NCBI GenBank assembly: GCA_958510875.1
Contig: OY294069.1
Location: forward strand, 158,285,111-158,349,110
Length of the DNA: 64,000 bases
Reading direction: 5' to 3'
Source: Endomychus coccineus
Lineage: Eukaryota; Arthropoda; Insecta; Coleoptera; Endomychidae
Made by a program: the position numbers and the translations under genes. Below are positions 10,301 through 20,115 of this stretch, one piece after another. The notes beneath the pieces were generated by a model. It searched no databases. It worked only from the letters and a program-made list of their open reading frames with translations, and was not told where the DNA came from. Positions within the stretch are counted from its first letter, which is position 1, and every line of letters starts with the position of its first letter.

Positions 10301-13300
10301 TGGTAGATCAGCCCACTTGCAGGGGTTGCGGCGTGGAAGATGAGACACCTATGCACGATAGGTCGTCGGACATACCTCGGAGACGATAAGACTACACCCG
10401 AGGAAATCAGAAGTATCCCCTATATCAGGCTACTGAAATTCATAGAATACACCGGACTGATGAGGAGGTAGAAACAAGTGAGGGCACAACAGGACTATAA
10501 TGACCGCAGTGCTGTGGGGCTCCCCTCAGGATGGAGAACCAACCTCACGGAGGAGGAGTTTTAGACGGTAGGAATCCGGCACACCCGGGGGCACGGGCAC
10601 CCGAGGCGTCTATGCAAGATTTCCCCTTTACGCAAAAAAAAATCCTTCTCTCACCTTCCAAATTACACTAAGTAACTACCTTCACTGTGAATATCCTGGA
10701 ATAACTATTTATAAAATTGACTCAGCTCCAGTCTATGATATATCAAATTATTCGCAATTGTGTGGAGAAGTGAGATAAACAGTTAAAAGTTGCAGATGTA
10801 AGACTGTTTGGCTGCTATTTGCAGAAAAGTACAAAAAAACGCTAAATTTTCATCAAATTTGACGTAAAAATCGCCAAATAAAAAATCGTAGAGCCAAATT
10901 CAGATCAAAATACCGTTTTTTCGCGATTTGTATTTGTAGAGTGACTTATTACGAAGAGATTGATACCATTCCGAAGTACATATGGACTTTGAAAAGTTAT
11001 AGCGCGTTAACCGATTAAGTTTCGTGAAATTTCTCACATATTTAACCCATTAAGGCCCAGGAAAAACGCAGCCTAATTACAGTCAAACTAACAACGTAGT
11101 TCATAGCATAAGTGGAACAAAAATAACCGTTTTTTTGTTTGGTCAAATTGATTGTTTAAACAATAAACAATAATTTATTAATGAGCGTTTTAACAATATA
11201 CAATTGCTGGGTTTGCGACAAAAAGTCCGTAGGTCATAGTAATTTTGTTCGCTGAGTTGATTGGCACCCTCAAATAGACTAAATTTTGTTGATTTATAAC
11301 AATTGTTTAAACAATGATTGATTGGCTACGCAAAAAGACACGGGTAATTTTTTTTCATTGATTCTATGATCTGCGTAGCTAGTTCCATTTTTTTTTTAAC
11401 TTTCCTGAGCATGGATCTAACGGACTTTTCAACAGCTGAATTGTTTATTAGCGTTTTAACAATAAACAATTGTGCAAAATGCGATCGGCACTGAAAGCGA
11501 AAGAATTCTGATGATTTTTGAAAATTGTTTAAACAATTATTTCGGCATAAAAAAAAACACGGGAAATTTTTTCCACTTATGGTATGAACTGCGTAGTTAG
11601 TTTTTCTGTAATTAGGCTGCGTTTTGCCTGGGCCTTGATGGGTTAAATATGTGAGAATTTTCAAGAAACTTAATCGGTTAACGCGCTAGAACTTTTTGAT
11701 AAAAGTCCATATGTACTTCAGAATGGTATCAATCTCTTCGTAATTAGTCACTCTACAGATACAAATCGCGAAAAAACGGTATTTGGATCTGAATTTGGCT
11801 CCACGATTTTTTATTTGGCGATTTTTACGTCAGATTTGATGAAAATTTAGCGTTTTTTTACTTTTCTGCAAATAGCAGGCAAAAAGTCTTACATATGCAA
11901 CTTTTAACTTTTTATCTCACTTCTCCACACAATTGCGAATAATTTGATATATCATAGACCGGTGCTGAGTCAAGTTTAAATAAAGTTATTCCAGGATATT
12001 CACAGCGATGTTTTACTTTTGGAAAAAAATTCGCCCTGAGCGCAAAAGCAAACTTTTCAACTTCTAAGGTGGCTTTTGATTATTCGAAATAGATGTAGAA
12101 TCGAACGCAAACATCGAAAAGGTTAGGCAGAACAAAAAGTTGAATTTAGTTACATAGTGTTATTAATGGTTTCAAAAATAATAGTTATTTAAAAAATACT
12201 CGGTATAAAACCTGATATCCCTACAGCTTTATTGTTTATGATTTATGTTGGAAATAGTATTGTTATAATAACATCTGTTCATTTAAAGGAACAAATATCT
12301 TTCAGTTATTAAGATTTAGCTATTGATTGATTGGAAAATTTTACCTCCAAGGTAGAATAAAGGCAATAATTGCAATAGTGGTTGATGAAAATTGTATATT
12401 TGGAGAGTAATTTAGAATGATCTTTCTCCACGATCATCACAGACTTTGCCAATTCTGCAATCGAATTTGATTACAGAATGCTGGAATTCTCTCTCTTGAG
12501 ATTGGAAAAATATTCTGCAGCACCTCTGCCCCCATGCAATTTAAATGTATTTAAATTCTCTCTCTTGTAATACCGGGATATCAAAAATTATCTTGGTCAA
12601 GGGTGGTTGTGGAATCTAAAACGCGTGTCTTACTTTACGTTTGAAAAAATTATGTTATAATTAATTTGAAGTTTCTAAAAGTGCGAAATTTTCGCAATTT
12701 TATACGAATATTGTAACACTCAGAAGTCTTTAGCGCTTTGGACTCCGGAATTTTCACGTGGCCTATCGAAATTAGAAGGTTCGAATTATCAAAAACATAA
12801 TTGCATGAACGCCAGACGTCCTATGTAATTAGCTACGAACGAAATCATTTTGACATATGTCTCGAGGAGCTTGCTGCGCGTAAGTTAGAGTTTATACATT
12901 TTACCTCGGTCTTGTCAATTTGGGGCCGTTTCTTGCGACCGGCGCCAGTTGTAATAAAGTGTTTTTGGCTATGGGCCGCTAGCTTTTACCCGCTTCGTGT
13001 ATATTTTAACCGCGAGAAAATTCCCTTTGGTACGTCGCACGTTAGACGCGCGTAGCTGAGATCTGAGAATAGCTCAAACTGTTTTAATTAAATTTTTCTA
13101 TTTAATGAACATTTATAGAAAAAATAAGGGCCGTCGGGCACGGTCCGATACTAAATCTAACTACATGGAGCGAAAACGGCACGCGAAAAGTCGTCGTAAA
13201 GCCGTATTCTAACTCGCGTGGTACGGACTTCTCCCGTGAACGTAATTCGATTTACGGAAAATTAACTATTTCAAAACAGTTTTTGACCCGGATTGTCGCT

Positions 13301-15417
13301 ATCAAGACCTCTGAAAAGGTTCAAAGTTCACATAATTATTTCATAATTTGTAGTTCATTATTGTTTTACAACTGAAATAAATAGGTATGAAATTTGTAGG
13401 TTATTGATGATGTCAGTGTGACAGTGACATAATTATTTCAAACGTAAAGTAAGACACACGTTTTAGATTCCACAACCACCCTTGACCAACATACTTTTTG
13501 ATATCCCGGTAGAATAATATTCTCACATTGGTTAGCAAAATAACATTAGCCTTGACGCAGTTGATTGTCATCGTAATGGCAAAATTTGAGTAAGTGTCAA
13601 AATTATTGCTGTCACGTTTCCATTCGAAAATATAAAAAGTATCAGAACATTAAAAAATATATATTTAAAATCTTTGATCGTGAAGAAAGTATAGTCTGCT
13701 ACTCGGTTAGAATGAAAATTCGTGATGCTCGTGGTGTTACATATAATATGCTAAATATTGATTTTGTATAAAAACAAAGCTGTTTTCACCAAAACTTCTT
13801 GAATTGTTTCTTCCAAAGTAATGAATGGTACATTCTAAAGCCACTATAGATGAACAAAAAATTGAGCCAGAGCAAATTTTGAGTAGAATATTATGACTTT
13901 CAATTTGTTGGTGGTACCTGTTGACTTCAAGAACCCCAGAAAAAACAGTTTTTAATCCATGCAATGTTAACTGGTTCTAGAATTAATATACACAAAAATC
14001 TACTCAAGCCCAAGACTTATTTTAGAAGAAAAGTCCTGTCTGCATTATTGCCTTTATGCAAACTGAACGACTAATATAAGAATAACTTAATTTTTTCTAG
14101 ATGGTAGAAATATAAATTAAGAGTATTGAAATGACTTACATCCATTTTCAGTTTCTCCACTTCCTTCAGCGTTTCCCTGTGTGTCTGATGCAATTTATCT
14201 AACTCTTGTAATCTATTATTAGACATTTCCTTCAATTCGTCCACTTCTTTGACCAAATCCTCAAGTTTGGCTTGTGAAACACTGGATTGTACAACTGGTT
14301 TCTGTTGGGAATTTTTATCAGTTGGGTCACCATGTAATTGATGATATGTCTTCAACTTCTCAATTGCTTCTGCTAAATGTGTTTCTAGCTTATCATTTCT
14401 ATTACGCACTTTGTCAAATTCGTACTGTAAATCGTCAATTTGATTTTTCAATTCTGCTGTTTCCGTTTCCTTTGCAGTTACAGAATCTTGCAATTCTGCT
14501 ACTTTCAAGCTGTTTGTGTGATACTTTTCATGTAGAGAAGTGTGCAATGCCTGAAGACTACGGTTTTCACCTTGCAGTTGGATATTAGTTTGTCTAATAA
14601 TTTCATCTACTAATGGTGCATCCTCTACAATTAATCAATAATAACGTCTTTTAATCTGAATTATTTGGAACTTAGAATATTCAAAACAAAATTGCTTTAC
14701 ATTATAAAGTTGTGAACTGAAAAATTGGATCAAATCTTGAAATGGTGGTGATACGTTCAATCAAATATGAAATTACAACTTACGTCCTTCTGGTTCTCCT
14801 TTCAATGCAAGTGTAATTTTTTCATTCCTCTGCATCAATCTATCAAAAGCCTGAATTACTTTAGCAACAGCCCTTCGGGAAACCTGCACTCTGTTCGCTA
14901 ATTTATCATTCAATTCATCTTTATCCCATGTAGAAAGCTGCATTAAAAATGAGGTTGTCGCTTCATCTTCATCTAAAACAAGACAATTTACATATATACC
15001 TGATGTCTAGTGTTGTGAGAATAATCTCACTTTTATTTTCAGATTCATCAGCAGTTTCAGCGTCAAATCTTTGTAGCAAAATACGAATATCCTCATTCAG
15101 TTGATTCCAATATCGATTGACAACATTAAGCATAGCATCATCCTGGGTTTGCCTTTTTTCTAGTTGTTCTATTCTTTGCCGAAGTTCTTGTTCAGTCCTG
15201 TGCCTTTGCTCAATTTTCTGTAAGAACTTGTTAAGTATAGTTTCAACATCATATGTGGACTACTTACTTGCGCCAACTTTTTGTTCTGGTACTGTAAGAC
15301 TTTAATATCCATTTCTTCTAAAGTAGAAACAGGGCCTATCAAGTGAGGTTCGAAGTGAATTTTTTTGATAGGAGGCTGACCCCCACTTGTAGATTCTTCT
15401 GCATGTCGTTTAGACAT
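4389..15417 (-). CDS. Bre1: E3 ubiquitin-protein ligase Bre1 (RNF20/RNF40 orthologue)
   Basis: Twelve exons join in frame: 15417-15268, 15217-15031, 14972-14784, 14624-14140, 9970-9797, 9742-9485, 9413-9225, 9173-8974, 8852-8699, 6562-6326, 5152-4828 and 4768-4389. They give 975 aa, the length of human RNF20. All introns are GT-AG. The N-terminus ([20 protein letters not shown]) and the [18 protein letters not shown] block are typical of the family. The middle is long coiled coil, with a Lys/Glu-rich linker in exons 7-8. A C3HC4 RING at residues ~921-959 ([17 protein letters not shown]) is followed by the family tail. In this family the nuclear ligase acts with Rad6 to monoubiquitinate histone H2B during transcription. 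Introns 4, 9 and 10 are greatly enlarged by repeats. No lesion is seen. Confidence 0.96.
5192..6089. mobile_element. Foldback element in Bre1 intron 10
   Basis: Left sequence TAGATAATTATGATACAAAC followed by CGAACACTTTTTGATCGTCG returns inverted at about 5970-6035. The inner arms (ACATCGTCGCATTGAGTTAA, GCGGGGACC-type blocks) also pair, so the arms are about 300 bp around a short loop. The outer ends carry TAGTGTGAT on the left and ATCACACTA on the right. There is no open frame. It makes up most of the 1173-bp intron, whose neighbours are 50-160 bp. Confidence 0.8.
6691..8572. mobile_element. Large nested foldback element in Bre1 intron 9
   Basis: The left arm begins GAAATTTCTATTATCAATAT and the right arm ends with its near inverse. 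The arms extend inwards about 600 bp with around 80-90% pairing. Shared blocks include AAGTCGGAGCGTACTCTACTTAG, inverted near 8127-8148, and the GTACTATGAAATACGTTATT region. The centre carries a second hairpin (about 7285-7355 against 7685-7765) and a third, GC-richer palindrome at 7761-7906. Only short chance frames exist. It fills most of the 2136-bp intron. Confidence 0.82.
7761..7935. repeat. Palindrome with repeated tRNA-Lys(CUU) 3'-end complements
   Basis: At 7885-7902 the plus strand reads TGGCGCCCAACGTGGGGC. From general knowledge this is the exact complement of the last 18 nt of animal tRNA-Lys(CUU) including CCA, the form of an LTR-retroelement primer-binding site. A second copy (TGGCGCCCAACGTGG) lies at 7917-7931. 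An inverted copy with one substitution lies at 7766-7782. Between them is a palindrome built on GCCCTACGCTTTGGGCGACA at 7802-7821 and its inverse near 7845-7866. No LTR or gag-pol frame accompanies the motifs. Confidence 0.75.
10098..10640 (+). pseudogene. 5'-truncated LINE insertion in Bre1 intron 4
   Basis: The insertion encodes only the extreme C-terminus of a non-LTR retrotransposon ORF2 (R1/I/LOA-like). Residues read [18 protein letters not shown], then [28 protein letters not shown], then after a frameshift near 10357 [21 protein letters not shown] 3' UTR and a poly-A run follow (about 10634-10642). A 12-bp target duplication, AATCCTTCTCTC, flanks it at 10086-10097 and 10641-10652. It is antisense to Bre1 and lies within a 4169-bp intron. 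Confidence 0.9.
10684..12008. mobile_element. Foldback element in Bre1 intron 4
   Basis: The left end TGTGAATATCCTGGAATAAC returns inverted at 11984-12003. The arms are about 430-440 bp and run inwards to a block CCAGGAAAAACGCAGCCTAATTACAG (about 11056-11081), inverted near 11608-11632. The loop contains several TTGTTTAAACAAT motifs, and its two halves are also partly related. No transposase frame is present. Confidence 0.85.
12573..13509. mobile_element. MITE family A, copy 2 (CCGGGATATC ends, TA target)
   Basis: Same ends, same TA flanks and the same internal order as the element at 3268-4197. Shared internal blocks include CTATCGAAATTAGAAGGTTCG and GGCGCCAGTTGTAATAAAGTG. The copies differ by many substitutions and small indels, so they are separate insertions of one family. 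This copy is in Bre1 intron 4. Confidence 0.9.
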
Positions 15418-15907
15418 CTTATGGGGTTAAAGTCGAGCGTCAAGTCTGAACGTAAAAATGCAATAAATTAATGATGAAAAGACCAGCAATTGAAATATTT
15501 GGTCAAAATAAAAGACGACTGGGATGGGTTTAACAACTCAACATTTTTATGACATCAAGACTCTGTTACTAAGTTTGTAAAAAGATTTTAAAGTACCTCA
15601 ATGTTGCTTTTTATTGAAACGAACTAGTGTTTATTTCATCTCATCATATGTGGCAACTAACTAATCAAAAATATTTATCATATTACATTGAAACCAATCT
15701 ATTTGGTTTAGCTTAACCTGCACGAATGCAGATTTCAACACTTGCAAACAGTGTTGCAGAAGACGCAAACGCAAATTTGGATCATAGAATCTCTCCACAG
15801 TTGCCAGCTATATATGAAAATATAAATTATTTATCAAATCAACAAACTGCGTATGGAATAAATTGTCTCTCTACACACATCAGGATAATGCTATTCTATC
15901 AATAAAA
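15418..15907. other. Region upstream of the Bre1 start codon
   Basis: This should hold the Bre1 5' UTR and promoter on the minus strand. I see no canonical TATA box or further coding exon. The DNA is otherwise unremarkable. Confidence 0.4.
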
Positions 15908-16548
15908 ATGATCTACAGATACACTCGTCACCGCCGCGACAAATTGACATAAAAGCATAACGCATGTTGGATCAAATATATATAAAAGAAACATCAATCA
16001 ATTACATATAAAGAAAGAAAATCAATCAATTACATGTACTTTCATAATACATGTATTCAAGAGCAAGGAAACGTTAGTTTGGGGTTATTCTTTTTGATTG
16101 AAAACGATACACTACATTTGAAATTTTTATTAATTTGACAGATGTCGAATTTCGTTGCGCCTCTTTTGAAGTTATTTTAGTTTTGATCAAATTTTTGAAA
16201 AAAATAACAAAGATGTTTCGATGGGTGGTCCTGGCGAATTTAGGGAAATAGTTTAACATCTGTCGATAGCTTGTTACCGGTACTTTTATCAATTTGCATA
16301 AGGGTATGATGATACTTATGACCGTTAGTCAATACTGATTTCTAAAAACTGAAATCACTAAATTTCACGTATCGTCGTCGCGGAATAGAAAAAATATAAT
16401 GCGTGGAGTTTCGAAATCAGGAAACAAAACCCATACCAAGTTGCTCAACCACCCAAGCCACAACCGCCAATGTAATTGCTATATTTAACTCGACATATCA
16501 ACAGTTTTATGTCAATTTGTCGCGGAGGCGAGGGTAGGTCTAGATCAT
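15908..16548. mobile_element. MITE-like element with ~40-bp inverted ends
   Basis: The left ATGATCTACAGATACACTCG followed by CGCGACAAATTGACATAAAA is inverted at 16504-16548 with a few mismatches. The interior has no significant frame. Its right end overlaps the left end of the next element. Confidence 0.7.
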
Positions 16549-17188
16549 AGACCTATTATCCTAAGGAGACGAAACATCTCTTTCATAAAACTCCATTTGA
16601 CTTGTCGCAATGATTACATGAAGTATGACAAAGAAAACCAACGGACCTCTTTGTCGTCGAGTCATAATTACTCCTTATTGGCAACGCTGTACCTATGATT
16701 GAAAACTGGGTACCACTTGTAAGGCAACACCGCTTCGAAATAGCTACGAGAAATACGGAAGCTATCAAAGCGTCAAATTGTGTAGTACAGAGTACAGAGC
16801 AAAGTTCCTATTCATATAAGGTGCTCGGCGTTATCGCCTTCTGAACAAATGATGCAATGGAATGAAATAGTTCCATATTTAAAAATTTAAATATTCTATA
16901 ATTCGACTGTATATTCGAGGTTACCATAAATAATGGAATATTTTTCAGAGAAAACGACATTTCAACAGTATTGCTTCTAATATAACCAATAAATAATGCT
17001 ATGGACGTTTTTATAATAATTACAAATCTCAATCCGGCACACAGAACAACTAATCCGGCAACAGCACATTCCATACTGCCATATTTGTAATATACAGCGG
17101 TCCGAGTGGCCCGAAATTTTGGCAATGTCTGATCGTGTTTAAATGTAAACAATTCTGTCTCCTTAGGATAATAGGTCTATGGTCTAGA
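16539..17188. mobile_element. MITE-like element with ~32-bp inverted ends
   Basis: The left block TCTAGATCATAGACC continues as TATTATCCTAAGGAGAC. Its inverse lies at 17157-17188 with one mismatch. The 650-bp interior has no convincing coding sequence. It shares its outer bases with the right end of the preceding element, so one may have inserted into the end of the other. Confidence 0.75.
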
Positions 17189-17960
17189 TCCTTTTATATT
17201 AATAGTTTGATACCCTCTAGGCTTTCTCTTTATAGTTGTTCTGTGGTCATTCTCCAGCCAAGTTCATGTCAAGTCACTGTTACACAATGCGTTTTTCTAC
17301 TACTAGACCTATGTGTAGGGAAAGTCATCATAGTGATTAATGATCACTCCAGTATTCGGACAAGGCTTGAATTTGTTGGCTGTAGGGCAATGAGAATGAG
17401 AATGAATTGTCGAGTATATAATATGAATTGGGTCATTCTTAGCAATCTAACGGCACGGTCTATTACCATCCTTCATCTTCACCCATGTACTAGATTACAA
17501 TTAATTTACCTTATAATCAGTATCATCACAAACTAATAGTTCCAGACAGTTATTTCACCCTTCTCATAGACCTTATCAGTAGAACGAGAAAGTATGAATG
17601 TCAATGTATTAATATATTCATTTGTATATCGATCGTTACATTGATTCGGTTTGGTGTCGCCATCTGGTTTATTTTTCTCTGTAACTCTTGAAGTTCGACT
17701 ATTAGTCAATAGTCAATGTGTATGGTAAATTGATTGATTTCTCAGTGGAACTCATAGATGGCGTTAAATAATTTGGTATTTTTACCATTATATCAGCCGG
17801 TGATGTATACCTTCGATAGAAGGTTAATTACGATACGACCAGTGTTTTATTTGTGTCGATTTGGACCAGTACATCTCGACAGACACGTCGGAGTTCAGTA
17901 CTATAAAATCACGGAAGAAAAAGATGATTCTGATTCTACCTAAACTATACAATTACTATT
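17189..17960. other. No gene recognised
   Basis: Short open frames are present but none resembles a known protein, and I found no splice-consistent exon chain. There is a short internal repeat at 17699-17718 (tagtcaatagtcaatg). Confidence 0.4.
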
Positions 17961-18410
17961 GTAGTCAAGTATATCTCCACTCTCCAGTAACTTGACAAAC
18001 CTTTTTCTATTAGCTCATAAATCTAACACCGGTTTGAAAGTAAATATTTAAAACTTAATGGCCTCATTTCTAGTCGTTCACAGTCTTTGTTGACATGAAC
18101 ACGCAGTTATTAAAAGTTCTGCTTAACAGTGGATTCTTGATAAATTATAACATTGAGGTGTTACAATTTCGATTATTCGTGTTTCTGTTCGTTTCGGCGA
18201 CGTGGGAAATTGGTGCGATAAGGACGCTTTGTGTAATACAATTAGTTTTAAGTAATCCAGTTTTAGACATAATAAGTCTTCTGATGATGGTGAGACCGAA
18301 ACGTACGTAAAGACAAGAAAATATAAAGCGTAATAAGTATTAATGTGAGAATTTCCCGAGAATTTATATGTAATTCATACCTGGGTCAAGAATCTTTATT
18401 TTAATTTATA
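17960..18410 (+). mobile_element. Penelope-like terminal repeat (pLTR), copy 1
   Basis: This stretch aligns with the right-hand terminal repeat at 29850-30240. Shared blocks include CAGTGGATTCTTGATA, GTGTTACAATTTCGATTAT, CGTGTTTCTGTTCGT and CAATTAGTTTTAAGTAATCC. It contains a hammerhead-type core at 18276-18314 and ends near CCCGAGAATTTATATG. No GIY-YIG or reverse-transcriptase coding is attached, so it is a solitary or truncated copy. Confidence 0.8.
18276..18314 (+). ncRNA. Hammerhead ribozyme motif 1 (PLE-associated)
   Basis: Stem I pairs GTCTT (18276-18280) with AAGAC (18310-18314). The core CTGATGA (18281-18287) and GAAA (18298-18301) flank a short stem II (GGT/ACC). Stem III is the minimal A-C...G-U pair around GTAC (301-308), giving a predicted cleavage after A18309. 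There is one extra U between CTGATGA and stem II. Stem II is two bases shorter than in the other copies, so activity may be weakened. Very short stem III is typical of hammerheads reported in Penelope-like elements. Confidence 0.75.
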
Positions 18411-20115
18411 GTATTTTAATATTTTGAAAGTCTAGGTTAGACAAACATACAATAAATATTGGGATTAAACATATATTTTGATGGCTACCTACTTTCCTAC
18501 TTATAATATTCAATTCCAAATTTATTTAAGAATTGTTCCTTCAAATAGGTATTTCATTTCATATTGAGTAATACAAGCGTATTTCTAAAAGTAAAAATTT
18601 AAAATAACTTCTACCTACATAATTTTGTGAAATATGCTGACTATTATAAAACTTTGAGTCTACATCATATACAATGCATATGCTCATATGGAGAAAAGTC
18701 CCACTGGTGTAGAGTTATCTTACTTACTTTTTGTTGAGTGTTGATATGATAATCGGCCTGATTATCAGAAAGCGTGGATGTGGAAATTGTGACAACTTTT
18801 TAGTCCAGTCAAAAGTATGAAAAACATCTAAAATTTTATAGACCGCAAATTTTCATTTTTTGGAGTTTTCCGGAGAATTATAGTTGCTTTTGATTTTATA
18901 ACCATAAAATAATACACAGCGACCCCAAAAACCTATAATTTGATCACATTGGATGAGGACCGAGACAGGATTTTGGAGGAAAATGACGCAATTTTCCAGA
19001 ATTTTTCCTCTTTTAGGGAAAATTGTACCGAGACACATCACGGCATCTTATTATTTCAATACCACAGTCCGAGAAAAAATTTTGTTTGTTGCTAAGATTT
19101 GGTAAAATTTCCCGGATTTTTTAGTAAACGGGTCGGATTTACCATTTTCTGAGTTCAGCGGACCAAAAAAACCCCTCATACTAAATTTCAGAAACTTTGG
19201 ATCAAAAGAGCCCGAGATATTCCATTTGTTATAGAACATTCCATTTGCTAATTGAAAATGGTTTTTCATTGTTTATTAATAATAGTAATTACGAACCCCT
19301 TTTTTTCTGACTGATGTGTAAGCCATCCTGAACACGATGCAAAAAGAATTTTGCGTTTTCGTGCGGTCTTTTGACTAGACTATTTGCTTCTTTGTAGCAG
19401 AATATTAGGCATATTTTAGTCTGTCTTTGGTAATCATTCATAATTAAAAAAGCAATTCCATATGCTTATTCTTCGTTAGAAGTCTACAAATGTACCAATG
19501 TGTTATTGCGAATGAATCATTCATAGGTACAAAGAATATGGATGCCTCATTTACATTTATTTTTGGTTCTTACAATAATGAGGTCATCCTAAAAGCTGGA
19601 AGCGAAAATCATTATGGAAATAAGTACCGCGTTTACTGCAGCATCAGTTTCATTTATTTCGATTGATGACTGTATTTTATCGAAATCAATTCAATCAAGA
19701 GCTCGACGGCTCAGTGAAACTGTTTCTGAAGTAGCGCAGTATATATAACATACGTATTCAATTCCATATCGTATTCAAACTAAAGAAGTAAGCAAACGTA
19801 AAAGAAATAAGGGCCTGACATTTTAGTAGACATCAGGCAGTCTTTCACCTTGTCAGTTTGCTTCAGTTGTTTGTGACTGACTTGCGAGTATCCATCCCAT
19901 GCGAAGTGGGGAATGGGTATTGCAAGGTGCAAGCAGTTCAGCACTTCGACATGATATGACATGGCGTGGTTGTTCCCTCGGTTGTTCCAGAGGCGAGTTG
20001 ATTAGAAATTGTTATTATACCGTGCTTCTTAATATCCAACTAATGCTTATTATGTAGAAGTTATCTAAATAGTTATTGAGAGTGTTTTGAAATTATCACT
20101 GTATGTGTAGTAATC
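18411..20115. other. No gene recognised; upstream region of the ZAD gene
   Basis: AT-rich DNA without a recognisable exon or element. TATATATAA at about 19740-19748 lies 370 bp before the ZAD start codon and could belong to its promoter, but this is weak. Confidence 0.4.

Noticed and set aside
16808..17152. 114-codon minus-strand frame
   Set aside because: It lies wholly inside a MITE-like inverted-repeat element and has no recognisable domain.
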